A stretch of 64,000 nt of DNA from Desmonostoc vinosum HA7617-LM4 (GTDB lineage Bacteria; Cyanobacteriota; Cyanobacteriia; Cyanobacteriales; Nostocaceae), in NCBI GenBank assembly GCA_019359515.1, contig JAHHHC010000028.1, positions 17,937 through 81,936 of the forward strand. Reading direction: 5' to 3'. The notes beneath the pieces were generated by a model. It did no database searches. It saw nothing but the letters and a program-made list of their open reading frames with translations, and was not told the DNA's origin. Position 1 is the stretch's first letter. Each line of letters opens with the position of its first letter. The position numbers were made by a program, and so were the translations under genes. Of the stretch, positions 16,880-26,486 are shown one piece after another.

Positions 16880-18535
16880 ATGGCAGTCCGCAGCACGGCG
16901 GCACCCCCAACCCCGTGGTCGAGGAATTTAGCTGAGGCCAAAATCCATGAAACCGCGTTTGTACATTCTTTTTCCAATATTATTGGGGATGTACTGATTG
17001 GTGCAAATGTAATCGTTGCTCCGGGGACTTCGATTAGAGCGGATGAAGGTACGCCTTTTTATATTGGTGAAAACACTAATATTCAAGATGGTGTAGTTAT
17101 TCATGGATTGGAGCAAGGCCGGATCATAGGTGATGACCAAAAAGAATACTCAGTATGGGTGGGGAAAAATTCTTCCCTGACTCATATGGCTCTGATTCAT
17201 GGCCCGGCTTATGTTGGAGAAAATTGCTTTATTGGCTTTCGCTCGACGGTATTTAATGCCAGAGTGGGTGCAGGTTGCATTGTGATGATGCACGCTTTGA
17301 TTCAAGATGTAGAAATTCCTCCGGGGAAGTATGTACCTTCAGGGGCAATAATTATTAACCAGCAGCAGGCTGACCGCTTACCAGATGTGCAAGCTCAAGA
17401 TGAGCAATTTGCCCATCATGTAGTTGGGATTAATCAGGCATTGCGAGCTGGTTATCGCTGTGCTGCGGACAGCAAATGTATTGCACCAATTCGAGATGAA
17501 AACGCTAAATCTTATACAGGTAATGGTGTTACTGTTTTAGAGCTAGAAAGGAGTAGTGAAGTGGCGAGCAATAGCTTGGGTGCAGAAACAATTGAGCAGG
17601 TGCGCTATCTGTTAGAGCAAGGGTATAAGATTGGCTCGGAACATGTAGACCAAAGACGGTTCCGGACAGGTTCTTGGACTAGCTGCAAGCCGATTGAAGC
17701 GAGATCGGTACGGGAAGCAGTTGCAGCTTTAGAAACTTGCTTAAGAGATCATAGCGGTGAGTATGTCCGTTTGTTTGGTATTGACCCCAATGGTAAACGG
17801 CGTGTGTTAGAGACCATTATTCAGCGACCGGATGGTTCAGTGAACGGTTCTGCTAGCTTTAAAGCTCCTGCTAGTCGTGGTCATAGCAGCTACAGCAGTA
17901 ATAATGGTAACGGTAACGGCTCAACTAGTGGGAAGGTCAGTGGTGAGACTGTAGAGCAGATCCGCCAACTTTTAGCAGGTGGGTATAGAATCGGTACAGA
18001 ACATGTAGATGAGCGTCGTTTCCGTACTGGTTCTTGGAATAGTTGTAAGCCAATAGAAGCGACTTCGACGAATGAAGTAGTCTCAGCTTTGGAAGAATGT
18101 ATAGACAATCACCAAGGTGAGTATATACGCTTGATTGGCATTGACCCGAAAGCGAAACGGCGAGTATTAGAAAGTATTATTCAACGACCAAATGGTCAGG
18201 TAAGTCCATCTGGTAGTCAGAAATCATTTACTAGTGCAACCGCTACAAATTCTACTGCTAAAGCTACGAGTAATCGCCTCAGTTCTGAAGTCGTAGACCA
18301 ACTCCGCCAATTATTAACAGGTGGGTATAAAATTAGTGCTGAACACGTAGATACTCGACGGTTCCGTACAGGTTCTTGGGCTAGCTGTGGTCAAATTGAG
18401 GCTAGATCTGAAAGAGAAGCAGTAGCAGCTTTAGAAACATACCTTTCTGAATACCCAGGAGAGTATGTACGATTAATTGGCATTGACCCCAAAGCTAAGC
18501 GCCGGGTTTTAGAAACGATTATTCAACGTCCGTAG
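16880..18535 (+). CDS. ccmM: Carboxysome assembly protein CcmM (gamma-carbonic anhydrase plus three Rubisco small-subunit-like domains)
   Basis: This 551-residue protein has a left-handed beta-helix gamma-carbonic anhydrase domain (about residues 20-200) followed by three SSU-like repeats (about 235-325, 350-435, 465-551), each with FRTGSW. Zinc ligands equivalent to the archaeal Cam enzyme are present at H75, H102 and H107, and the redox disulfide pair C194/C200 is kept, so the enzyme may be active. The SSU-like repeats bind Rubisco and nucleate the carboxysome. An in-frame GTG at 17561 with its own AAAGGAG site could give a short form (M35 type) of 324 residues. A GGAGGAA site precedes the main ATG. 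Confidence 0.96.
   Translation: MAVRSTAAPPTPWSRNLAEAKIHETAFVHSFSNIIGDVLIGANVIVAPGTSIRADEGTPFYIGENTNIQDGVVIHGLEQGRIIGDDQKEYSVWVGKNSSLTHMALIHGPAYVGENCFIGFRSTVFNARVGAGCIVMMHALIQDVEIPPGKYVPSGAIIINQQQADRLPDVQAQDEQFAHHVVGINQALRAGYRCAADSKCIAPIRDENAKSYTGNGVTVLELERSSEVASNSLGAETIEQVRYLLEQGYKIGSEHVDQRRFRTGSWTSCKPIEARSVREAVAALETCLRDHSGEYVRLFGIDPNGKRRVLETIIQRPDGSVNGSASFKAPASRGHSSYSSNNGNGNGSTSGKVSGETVEQIRQLLAGGYRIGTEHVDERRFRTGSWNSCKPIEATSTNEVVSALEECIDNHQGEYIRLIGIDPKAKRRVLESIIQRPNGQVSPSGSQKSFTSATATNSTAKATSNRLSSEVVDQLRQLLTGGYKISAEHVDTRRFRTGSWASCGQIEARSEREAVAALETYLSEYPGEYVRLIGIDPKAKRRVLETIIQRP
17547..17563 (+). promoter_or_regulatory. Internal ribosome site and GTG start within ccmM (short isoform)
   Basis: AAAGGAG (17547-17553) lies 7 bases before an in-frame GTG (codon 228), exactly between the carbonic anhydrase domain and the first SSU-like repeat. 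Known CcmM proteins make a short isoform, and this is the expected place for its start. Confidence 0.7.
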
Positions 18536-18540
18536 TATTG

Positions 18541-18622
18541 GAGATGGGGAATGGGTTTCGACTCCGCTCAACCTACAGGGAATGGGGAATGGGTTTTGAC
18601 TCCGCTCAACCTACGGAGAATT
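18541..18622. repeat. Tandem repeat with CGACTCCGCTCAACCTAC units
   Basis: Two copies of about 38 bp, each reading GGGAATGGGTTTYGACTCCGCTCAACCTACRG, fill the ccmM-ccmN gap. They are non-coding and similar to other short dispersed repeats in the window. Confidence 0.75.
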
Positions 18623-18752
18623 GAGAATGGGGAATTAATTGTATTTTGATCACTCCACTCACTACTCAGTACGGGCTAAACGCCCCGCTACCGCGCTTCA
18701 GTACTCACTACTCACTACCTACATTTTTCCGGCTTCCGAGGTGACAATTTTC

Positions 18753-19469
18753 ATGTCTGTACCGCCACTGCGCCTCAACAACAACTTTGATCCTTATATT
18801 AGTGGTGAGGTGAATATTCATCCAAGCGCGGTACTCGCACCGGGGGTGATACTCCAAGCAACTGCAAACAGCAAAATCATTATCGGCCCAGGGGTTTGTG
18901 TTGGTATGGGGTCGATTCTTCAAGTCCATGAAGGAACCTTAGAGGTAGAAGCAGGGGCAAATTTGGGAGCCGGTTTTTTGATGGTTGGCCAAGGAAAGAT
19001 TGGGACAAATGCTTGCGTTGGTTCAGCAACTACGGTGTTTAACTGTTCGATCGCACCAGGGCAAGTAATTCCACCTGGTTCAATTTTAGGAGACACTAGC
19101 CGCCAAGTTGGTGAAACAAAACAAATCAAACCGTCCACAACTGCACACAAGCAAGAGGAAGAGAAAAATGGGTTAGGAGGCAAGGAAAATATCATTTCTT
19201 CAACTACCCTCTCGGCGTCTGCTTTCGTGGAGTTAAAACACCAATCTTCTACCTCTGTGTCACAGTCTGCCACTAATCCTCCTGTTAAAGAAACCTCTGA
19301 GGAACTCAACACACAAGACTCAGAAACTAACAATCAAGCCCAAACAGAATCTCCTGACAGTTTCGGAACTCAAATTTATGGACAAGGGAGTATACAAAGG
19401 CTATTGGTGACTTTGTTTCCTCACAGACAGGCTTTAAATGAGCCAAATTCTGTCGATCAGTCTGAGTAA
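18753..19469 (+). CDS. ccmN: Carboxysome assembly protein CcmN
   Basis: The protein (238 residues from ATG 18753) has an N-terminal hexapeptide-repeat beta-helix (about residues 15-120: VNIHPSAVLAPGVILQ, GPGVCVGMGSILQVHEG). A low-complexity linker rich in S, T, E and Q follows, then a C-terminal amphipathic encapsulation peptide (about 205-225, IYGQGSIQRLLVTLFPHRQ). CcmN bridges CcmM and the CcmK shell through that peptide. The longer frame beginning at 18639 has an implausible leader without homologous sense, and a GAGGTGAC ribosome site precedes 18753. Confidence 0.9.
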   Translation: MSVPPLRLNNNFDPYISGEVNIHPSAVLAPGVILQATANSKIIIGPGVCVGMGSILQVHEGTLEVEAGANLGAGFLMVGQGKIGTNACVGSATTVFNCSIAPGQVIPPGSILGDTSRQVGETKQIKPSTTAHKQEEEKNGLGGKENIISSTTLSASAFVELKHQSSTSVSQSATNPPVKETSEELNTQDSETNNQAQTESPDSFGTQIYGQGSIQRLLVTLFPHRQALNEPNSVDQSE

Positions 19470-19597
19470 GTGTTAATTGTTAAGTTGTGGGCTATAAAGT
19501 CTGAAGTTAAATCTAGAGCTTGATTAGGTAGTTCTAATTTAACTATTGTTTTCATACTTCTGCCTTCACCCTTGCTGTGAGATCCTGGAGAATTCAC

Positions 19598-20383
19598 ATG
19601 GAGACATATAACGAACGCCCTGTTAACACCACTCAGACATCAAATCTTCGAGATCTCAGGGATACTGCCTTGGGTTTGGTATCTACTTTGAGCTTTCCGG
19701 CAATAGTGGGTACGGCTGATATGATGTTGAAATCGGCTGGGGTTCACCTAGTTGGGTATGAAAAAATTGGGGGTGGACATTGTACGGCGATCGTCCGGGG
19801 TGGAATTGCTGATGTCCGTTTGGCTGTGGAATCCGGTGCCCAAACTGCTGAACAGTTTGGGCAATTGGTTTCTAGTTTGGTGATTCCTCGCCCTTATCCC
19901 AACTTAGAGGTGGTGCTGCCAATTACTAACCGCCTGACGCAATTAATGCAGGAAGGCAATTATAGCCGTCTGAGTCATCAAGCGATCGGTTTGGTGGAAA
20001 CGCGGGGATTTCCGGCGATGGTAGGTGCATGTGATGCCATGCTCAAAGCTGCTGATGTACAGTTGGCATCGTATGAAAAAATTGGTGCGGGTTTGTGTAC
20101 AGCCATCATTCGTGGTTCCGTGGCAAATGTTGCAGTTGCGGTAGAAGCGGGGATGTACGAAGCAGAACGCATTGGGGAATTGAATGCAGTAATGGTGATT
20201 CCTCGACCATTAGATGATTTGGAGCAAACTTTGCCATTAGCAAGTTGTTGGATTGAAGAACGTCAACCGTTAAATTTACCGATCAATATCAAGGAGCAAG
20301 TTGCCGAAATAGAGGTGTTAAGATTGCCAGATTTGTCTCAACTACCTGTAAAAATTACAGAAGAAGTATGGAATGATGAATGA
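19598..20383 (+). CDS. ccmO: Carboxysome tandem BMC shell protein CcmO
   Basis: The protein (261 residues from the ATG) carries two BMC domains in tandem. Domain 1 is at about residues 25-110 ([45 protein letters not shown]). Domain 2 is at about 130-215 (AIGLVETRGFPAMVGACDAMLKAADVQLASYEKIGAGLCTAIIRG). CcmO forms pseudo-hexameric trimers and is needed for shell closure. A GGAGA site 8 bases upstream favours this ATG over the GTG at 19577. It closes the structural part of the ccm cluster. Confidence 0.93.
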   Translation: METYNERPVNTTQTSNLRDLRDTALGLVSTLSFPAIVGTADMMLKSAGVHLVGYEKIGGGHCTAIVRGGIADVRLAVESGAQTAEQFGQLVSSLVIPRPYPNLEVVLPITNRLTQLMQEGNYSRLSHQAIGLVETRGFPAMVGACDAMLKAADVQLASYEKIGAGLCTAIIRGSVANVAVAVEAGMYEAERIGELNAVMVIPRPLDDLEQTLPLASCWIEERQPLNLPINIKEQVAEIEVLRLPDLSQLPVKITEEVWNDE

Positions 20384-20523
20384 TGAATAATTAGTATCTA
20401 AATGATTAGAAATACTCATTCAATATTAATTATTCAACATTCATCTTTGGCTGGAAGGCATCTTACGCTTTGCTTGTTGTTCTGATAATAACCTGGCAAC
20501 TCCATAAATAAAACTACTTTCTT

Positions 20524-20556
20524 TTAATTAAGCTAATAGAGTTTAGTCTATGCTAA
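20524..20556. promoter_or_regulatory. TTA-N7-TAA and TTA-N8-TAA motifs upstream of the LysR gene
   Basis: TTA-N7-TAA (20524-20536) and TTA-N8-TAA (20543-20556) lie about 105-140 bp before the LysR start. They fit the CmpR-family consensus and LysR autoregulation, but chance matches are likely in AT-rich DNA. Confidence 0.3.
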
Positions 20557-20661
20557 AGCTCACAACTTCGTATGGGCCAAGCTTTATCATTGGCTAGTGT
20601 TCAGTGATACTAGATATATATCTATAGAATCGCTGTTAGCTATTTAAGAGGAGAATCACCC

Positions 20662-21603
20662 TTGAACCAAGCGACGCTACACCAGTTGAAGGTGTTCGAG
20701 GCAGCAGCAAGACACAGTAGTTTTACTCGTGCTGCTGAAGAATTATTTCTCACCCAACCTACCGTTTCAATGCAGATCAAGCAGCTCACAAAATCGGTAG
20801 GATTGCCATTATTTGAGCAGGTGGGAAAGCGTTTGTATTTAACAGAAGCAGGACGGGAATTATTTGGCACATGTCGGCAAATTTTTGAAACTATAGCCCA
20901 ATTTGACATGAAAATTGCTGACTTAAAAGGGCTAAAACAGGGACAATTACGCTTAGCAGTAATTACAACAGCCAAGTATTTTATACCTCGTTTGTTGGGG
21001 CCATTTTGCCAACTTTACCCAGGAATTGAAATCTCCCTGCAAGTAACTAACCATGAACGCATTTTAGAACGGATGGTTAATAATTCGGACGACTTGTATA
21101 TTATGAGTCAGCTTCCAGAACATTTAGATGTGAATTTTGAGCCATTTTTAGAAAATCCTTTAGTAGTTTTTGCACCAACTAATCATCCGTTAGCAAAAGA
21201 AAGAAATATTCCCATACACCGTTTAGCTGATGAACCTTTTATTATGCGAGAACCGGGTTCAGGAACTCGTCGCACTGTCCAAAGCTTATTTGAGGAAGAG
21301 GGGGTAAAAGTGAAAGTGAAGTTGGAGTTGGGGAGTAATGAAGCAATTAAGCAGGCGATCGCAGGTGGTTTGGGTATCTCAGTTTTATCTCGTCATACCT
21401 TAATGCCAAATACGCCAGAGTTATGCATTTTGGATGTACAACACTTCCCCATTAAGCGGGCTTGGTTCATGGTTCACCCAGCGGGCAAACAGTTATCTAT
21501 TGTCGCCCGTACCTATTATGAATATCTACTAGGTGCAGCTAAGAAGTTTGTAGACGAGCAAACTGCTTTGTCTTATGACACCAGGTTTGAGCGAGTTAAG
21601 TAG
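20662..21603 (+). CDS. cmpR: LysR-type transcriptional regulator (CmpR/RbcR family)
   Basis: This 313-residue LysR protein has an N-terminal winged HTH (LHQLKVFEAAARHSSFTRAAEELFLTQPTVSMQIKQL, residues 5-41) and a C-terminal effector domain of periplasmic-binding fold (about 90-300). The HTH closely resembles CmpR and its relatives, which sense 2-phosphoglycolate or RuBP and activate bicarbonate-uptake genes. The start is TTG at 20662 with a strong AGAGGAGA site. Its place after ccmO suggests control of the carbon-concentrating genes. CmpR, NdhR and RbcR paralogues are hard to separate, so the symbol is tentative. Confidence 0.8.
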   Translation: MNQATLHQLKVFEAAARHSSFTRAAEELFLTQPTVSMQIKQLTKSVGLPLFEQVGKRLYLTEAGRELFGTCRQIFETIAQFDMKIADLKGLKQGQLRLAVITTAKYFIPRLLGPFCQLYPGIEISLQVTNHERILERMVNNSDDLYIMSQLPEHLDVNFEPFLENPLVVFAPTNHPLAKERNIPIHRLADEPFIMREPGSGTRRTVQSLFEEEGVKVKVKLELGSNEAIKQAIAGGLGISVLSRHTLMPNTPELCILDVQHFPIKRAWFMVHPAGKQLSIVARTYYEYLLGAAKKFVDEQTALSYDTRFERVK

Positions 21604-21802
21604 TGATAGGGAGTAGGGGATTGGGGAATGCGGGGCCCCCGCCTCTTATGGGTAGGTTTTTTAGATTTCGCGTTTTGGTTGACGCGTCCCCACGTCCCCG
21701 CGTCCCCGCGTCCCCTCTTTCCTATCCCAAAGGACTTGACGGTTACACCCTAAAACATTAAAAATAACCAGCATCACTATTAAAAGTGGGGAAAAACTGG
21801 CA

Positions 21803-23428
21803 GTGGTTAACCCAGAAGTACTATCTCATCGTCAAGCAGTCCAAAGCGAGATTGTGGCTGTGACAGTGTATGCTGACAAAGCCCTAGTGACACGACGGGG
21901 TGTAGTTTCTCTCACGGGACTTGAACGGGAGTTAGTAATTACCCCATTACCAGTAACTTTAGAAACGGAGTCTGTAAGAGTAAGTGGTACAGGTTCGATA
22001 GGAGTACGCTTGCTGGGGGTAAGTTGCGATCGCATTTACACTACTGAACCTGTAGCGGAAAGAGTTGCACAACTGACGCGGCAGATTCAGCAAGTAGAAG
22101 CCGAAAAACGCTATCTCCAAGCTCAAATAGATGCTTTAGCGTTGCAGTCTCATTTTATCGAAGGCTTACGTGACAAAACCGAAGAACCCTTTTCCCAGAG
22201 TCTGGCGCGGAAAAATCTCAGCTTGAGCGAAACTTTAGATTTCTTAAACTTTTTGGGCAGCCAGTATGGCGAGTATGCGATCGCTTCTGGAGATTGCAAA
22301 AGTCAGCAGCAAGAATTAGACAAACAATTACAGGCTTTGCAGGCTTCATTGCAAAAAATCCAAACACCCCATCCCAAAGAAAGTTTTACTTTAGTTGTAG
22401 CGATTGAAACTGAGGGTGCAGGCGAGTTTGAGCTAGAGCTATCTTACCTCGTCAACCGGGCTAGCTGGATTCCTCTTTATGATTTACGCTTCAGCACTAC
22501 TAGCAATATCGTACATCTGAGCTACTTAGCAGAAGTCACTCAAAGCAGCGGTGAAGACTGGATTGACGCAGCGCTGACTCTTTCCACCGCTAAACCGGGA
22601 TTAGGTACACTCCCACCCAAACTAGAACCCTGGTATATCGGTACTGTAATCCCCCCAACAGTCCGACAAAGACAAATACAACAGCCATCATTGCCTACCT
22701 TAGCAACCACTGCTATTGCCCGTGAACAAAATTGGCAAGAAGAAGACGAAGTTGCCCCAGAAGCTAGTGCCATACCAGCGGAAATAGTAGTAGCTGAAGT
22801 ATCTAAGGAGGGAAGTGTAGTCACCTTCAAACTCAATAGCGGTGGTAACATTCCTAGCGATGGCGCACCTCATAAAACAACAATTTTTAACGAAGATTAT
22901 CCTTGTAACTTTGATTATGTAGCAATGCCGCGTTTGGTCAGCTTTGCTTATTTACAAGCTAAAGTCAAAAATAGCCCTGATGGTGCGACTTTGTTACCAG
23001 GTAAAGCGAATATTTTTCGGAATGATGTTTTTATTGGTGCAACTGAGTTAGAAAATATTGCGCCTGGACAAGAATTCAAACTAAATTTAGGAATTGATGA
23101 AGGTTTAAAAATTGAGCGTGAGTTAGTTGAGCGTCAAGTAGATAAAAGACTGATGAGCAACCAACGCCGGATTACCTATGCTTATCGATTACTAATTACT
23201 AATTTACTTGATAAGCTAGCAAGTCTGAAACTAACTGAACAATTACCAGTTAGCCGTACCGAGCAAATTAAAGTACGGTTGATCCGTAGCAATCCCCAAA
23301 TTCAACTTGGGGAAATGGGAATTCTGGAATGGGAGTTAAATCTTTCAACCCAGCAGAAGATAGAGATATATTATCAATTTACTGTTGAGCATCCGCCAGA
23401 ATTAACAGTAGCTGGGTTGGATATTTAA
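21803..23428 (+). CDS. MuiA family protein (DUF4140/DUF4139)
   Basis: The 541-residue protein has the N-terminal DUF4140-like start (EIVAVTVYADKALVTRRGVV), a coiled-coil stretch (about residues 85-190, rich in Q, E and L) and a C-terminal DUF4139-like beta-rich domain (SYLVNRASWIPLYDLR to the end). Relatives are named mucoidy inhibitor A from an overexpression phenotype in E. coli. Their biochemical role is unknown. The start is GTG. The upstream gap holds short GTCCCCGC repeats. Confidence 0.8.
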   Translation: MVNPEVLSHRQAVQSEIVAVTVYADKALVTRRGVVSLTGLERELVITPLPVTLETESVRVSGTGSIGVRLLGVSCDRIYTTEPVAERVAQLTRQIQQVEAEKRYLQAQIDALALQSHFIEGLRDKTEEPFSQSLARKNLSLSETLDFLNFLGSQYGEYAIASGDCKSQQQELDKQLQALQASLQKIQTPHPKESFTLVVAIETEGAGEFELELSYLVNRASWIPLYDLRFSTTSNIVHLSYLAEVTQSSGEDWIDAALTLSTAKPGLGTLPPKLEPWYIGTVIPPTVRQRQIQQPSLPTLATTAIAREQNWQEEDEVAPEASAIPAEIVVAEVSKEGSVVTFKLNSGGNIPSDGAPHKTTIFNEDYPCNFDYVAMPRLVSFAYLQAKVKNSPDGATLLPGKANIFRNDVFIGATELENIAPGQEFKLNLGIDEGLKIERELVERQVDKRLMSNQRRITYAYRLLITNLLDKLASLKLTEQLPVSRTEQIKVRLIRSNPQIQLGEMGILEWELNLSTQQKIEIYYQFTVEHPPELTVAGLDI

Positions 23429-23454
23429 TCATGTTAAAAATTCGAGTTTAACGT

Positions 23455-23652
23455 TTATTCTTCTGGTAAAACCCATTTTGGCGGTTCCATCATTTTTTTC
23501 CGTAATCGTTCTTCAGCCATTTGCAGCATTTGATCTAGGGAAGTATCTTCGATAAATTTCGCGGCTGCTTCTCTAAACTCAATATTGGGGCATTTATCGC
23601 CTAAAACACACCCATTGACGCAAGCTTCAGCACAGTTAATCTTCTGCTCCAC
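23455..23652 (-). CDS. Small cysteine-rich conserved protein
   Basis: This 65-residue protein starts with GTG behind a good AGAGGAG site. The N-terminal third has four cysteines (CAEACVNGCVLGDKC) in a pattern that could bind zinc or an Fe-S cluster. A helical charged region follows, ending in PPKWVLPEE. The clear ribosome site and the non-random composition argue for a real gene. No function is recognised. It lies back to back with mnmE and faces the MuiA-like gene. Confidence 0.65.
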   Translation of the reverse strand: MEQKINCAEACVNGCVLGDKCPNIEFREAAAKFIEDTSLDQMLQMAEERLRKKMMEPPKWVLPEE

Positions 23653-23819
23653 AGCAAACTCCTCTGTTTAACAGTTATGAGTTGTGAGTTGTTAACTTTG
23701 AACTCTTAACTCTCAAGCATTACCTTCCAGATAAATTTTACCTTGCCAGTTGTCACAGCATCTTTGCATCCTTGAATTACGATTGCTGTATATGCAATCT
23801 CTTTTTGAAGTAAGCGCTC

Positions 23820-25220
23820 ATGTCGGAAATATTTGCCACTACTGGAACGATCGCGGCGATCGCTACAGCTGTTGTTCCCCAACAGGGTAGTGTGGGGATT
23901 GTGCGGGTGTCTGGTTCCCAAGCAATGGCGATCGCTCAAACTCTGTTTCATGCACCTGGGCGTCAAGTTTGGGAAACTCACAGAATTATTTACGGCTATA
24001 TTCGTCATCCCCAAACACAAGCACTTGTAGATGAAGCCTTGTTGTTAATCATGCAAGCACCCCGTTCTTATACTCGTGAAGATGTGGTAGAATTCCATTG
24101 CCACGGGGGAATTATGGCAGTACAGCAAGTATTGCAACTGTGTTTGGAAGGTGGCGCGAGATTAGCTCAGCCAGGGGAATTTACTCTCCGCGCCTTTTTG
24201 AATGGGCGCTTAGATTTGACGCAGGCTGAGAGTATTGCCGATTTGGTGGGAGCGCGATCGCCCCAAGCTGCCCAAACGGCTTTAGCTGGTTTGCAAGGAA
24301 AATTGGCTCATCCCATCCGGCAGTTACGCGCTAACTGCTTGGATATTTTAGCTGAAATCGAAGCTCGTATCGATTTTGAGGAAGACTTAGCTCCGCTAGA
24401 TGATAAAAGCATTGTATCAGAAATTGCGAAAATTGCGGCAGAAATCACCAAATTATTAGCGACAAAAGACCAAGGTGAGCTGCTGCGTACAGGTTTAAAA
24501 GTAGCGATTGTGGGGCGTCCGAATGTCGGGAAATCGAGCTTGTTGAACGCTTGGAGTCGGAGCGATCGCGCTATTGTCACAGATTTGCCTGGTACAACCC
24601 GCGATGTTGTGGAATCGCAGCTAGTGGTGGGGGGAATTCCCGTGCAGGTGCTGGATACGGCGGGAATTCGGGAAACAGTAGACCAAGTAGAGAAAATTGG
24701 CGTTGAGCGATCGCGTCGTGCTGCTAGTGCGGCTGATTTAGTTTTGTTAACTATCGATGCCTCAGCAGGTTGGACGGCAGGCGATCAAGAAATTTACGAA
24801 CAGGTACAACACCGTCCTTTGATTTTAGTAATCAACAAGATTGACCTTGTAGAAACATGGCAAGCGACATCTCTACATCTGATGAAATATCCAAATACTA
24901 TCAACCAAATTGTTCACACAGTAGCAGCTAAAAACCAAGGTATCGATAGTTTAGAAACAGCAATTTTAGAGATAGTTAAAGCTGGGAGAGTTCAAGCGGC
25001 TGACATGGATTTAGCAATCAATCAAAGACAAGCCGCAGCTTTAACGAAGGCTAAAATATCTTTGGAACAAGTATTAGCGACAATTACCCAACAATTACCT
25101 CTTGATTTTTGGACAATTGATTTACGAGGCGCAATTTATGCCTTGGGAGAAATTACTGGCGAAGAAGTTACAGAATCTGTTTTGGATAGAATTTTTAGTA
25201 GATTTTGTATTGGTAAATAA
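23820..25220 (+). CDS. mnmE: tRNA uridine-5-carboxymethylaminomethyl modification GTPase MnmE
   Basis: This 466-residue protein has the N-terminal formyl-THF-binding domain ([23 protein letters not shown]), the helical domain, and an inserted G domain. The G domain shows G1 [12 protein letters not shown] (about residues 229-240), G2/G3 around TDLPGTTRD and DTAGIRE, and G4 NKID. The conserved C-terminal CIGK is intact. With MnmG it modifies the wobble uridine of certain tRNAs. Length and all motifs match an intact enzyme. Confidence 0.97.
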   Translation: MSEIFATTGTIAAIATAVVPQQGSVGIVRVSGSQAMAIAQTLFHAPGRQVWETHRIIYGYIRHPQTQALVDEALLLIMQAPRSYTREDVVEFHCHGGIMAVQQVLQLCLEGGARLAQPGEFTLRAFLNGRLDLTQAESIADLVGARSPQAAQTALAGLQGKLAHPIRQLRANCLDILAEIEARIDFEEDLAPLDDKSIVSEIAKIAAEITKLLATKDQGELLRTGLKVAIVGRPNVGKSSLLNAWSRSDRAIVTDLPGTTRDVVESQLVVGGIPVQVLDTAGIRETVDQVEKIGVERSRRAASAADLVLLTIDASAGWTAGDQEIYEQVQHRPLILVINKIDLVETWQATSLHLMKYPNTINQIVHTVAAKNQGIDSLETAILEIVKAGRVQAADMDLAINQRQAAALTKAKISLEQVLATITQQLPLDFWTIDLRGAIYALGEITGEEVTESVLDRIFSRFCIGK

Positions 25221-25300
25221 AGTTATGCTTGATAATATTATGCATAGAAAGCTTCTATTTTATTTATGTGAAAGTAGTGTAAATTTAAAATAATAACCAC

Positions 25301-25795
25301 ATGCATATCTCAATTCGCCAAGCAAGCATACAAGATACGGTGATAGTTTCAGATGTACTGCGAGAAGCAGCAGTTTGGCTTCAGCAGCTTGGTATACCGC
25401 TTTGGCATGATAGCGAAGTTGCAATGGAAAGTATCTCTCAAGATGTTGCTAACGGTTTATTTTTTCTAGCTGAAGCGGCTGGCGAACCTGCTGGTACAAT
25501 CAAATTTCAACTTGAAGATTTACTTTTCTGGCCTGATGTATCACAGGAAGAGTCAGCATTTGTACATCGCCTTGCTATTCGACGCCATTACTCTGGTGGT
25601 AAAGTTTCTTTAGTATTGCTTAATTGGGCTGTTGAATATGCAAAAATGCTCGGCAGACGTTATTTACGGCTAGATTGTGATGCTGCACGTCCACGCCTAA
25701 GAGCAGTATATGAAAATTTTGGTTTTCGTCATCATAGCGATAGACAAGTTGGTGCTTTTTACGTTTCTCGCTATGAATATGAAATACTTACATAA
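25301..25795 (+). CDS. GNAT family N-acetyltransferase
   Basis: This 164-residue protein has a GNAT fold: ISIRQASIQDTVIVSDVLREAAVW at the N-terminus, AFVHRLAIRRHYSGGKVSLVLLNWAVEYA as the acetyl-CoA-binding region, and LRLDCDAARPRLRAVYENFGFRH at the end. The substrate is unknown. It starts 80 bp after mnmE and is followed by a decayed SDR gene. Confidence 0.85.
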   Translation: MHISIRQASIQDTVIVSDVLREAAVWLQQLGIPLWHDSEVAMESISQDVANGLFFLAEAAGEPAGTIKFQLEDLLFWPDVSQEESAFVHRLAIRRHYSGGKVSLVLLNWAVEYAKMLGRRYLRLDCDAARPRLRAVYENFGFRHHSDRQVGAFYVSRYEYEILT

Positions 25796-25830
25796 CAAGT
25801 CGAAGCATTACGAATTAACATCATATCCAT

Positions 25831-26129
25831 ATGTCTTTTATTGATGAAGTTAATCATTTTAATGTCTTGATTGTGGGAGCAAGCCAAGGTATAGGTTTTG
25901 GTTTTGTCAAAAAATTGCTACAAGATGATAAAATTACCAAAATTTATGCAACTTATCGTCATTTGGAATCAGCTACTGATTTAATAGCTCTGGCAAATCA
26001 GCACTCTGATCTGTTAATTTGTCTATCGATGGATATTACTGAAGAGTCACAAATTATTGCAGCTATTCAACAAATCCGCGCTCAAGAACGCAAATTACAT
26101 TTAGTAATTAACTGTGTGGGATTACTGGG
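25831..26129 (+). pseudogene. Short-chain dehydrogenase (SDR), truncated 5' fragment
   Basis: About 100 residues of an SDR protein remain: the NAD(P) motif VGASQGIGFGFVKKLL, the DITEESQI region and the NxxG-like INCVGLLGG. The catalytic SxnYxxxK part (normally near residue 150-160) is missing. The sequence changes to an xisH fragment at about 26129, and the frame stops at 26136. This is a deletion or insertion fusion, not an intact enzyme. Confidence 0.8.
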
Positions 26130-26486
26130 TGGATAATCACTCATGATCCGTTATCAGTTAAAGTTGATGAGATTGAATTTTATATAGACTTAGGAGTAGA
26201 AAGAATCCTAGCTGCTGAAAAGTCTGGTCAAAAAATTGCAGTTGAGATTAAATCTTTTCTTGGTACATCAGAAATTAGTGATTTTTACATAGCTCTTGGT
26301 CAAACACTCACTTACCGAGCAGCATTACGAAGAAAACATCCTAATAGAATTTTATAAGCAATTTCAGAGGATATTTATCAAGAATTTTTTGTTAAACAAT
26401 TTATTCAAGAAATAATAGCTGAACACAAACTGAAACTACTGATTTTTGAACCAATTCAACAAGAGGTTTTATTATGGAAGGAATGA
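26130..26486 (+). pseudogene. xisH: XisH family protein, 5'-truncated and interrupted
   Basis: In one frame the DNA reads W-I-I-T-H-D-P-L, then IAVEIKSFLGTSEISDFYIALGQ, a pattern typical of XisH (fdxN element excision controlling factor). The first roughly 20 residues are missing, replaced by the SDR fragment. A TAA at 26355 interrupts the frame exactly where family members read RVLYLA, and sense resumes in the same frame (AISEDIYQEFF to LLWKE). The end overlaps the xisI start. It is probably non-functional. Confidence 0.8.
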
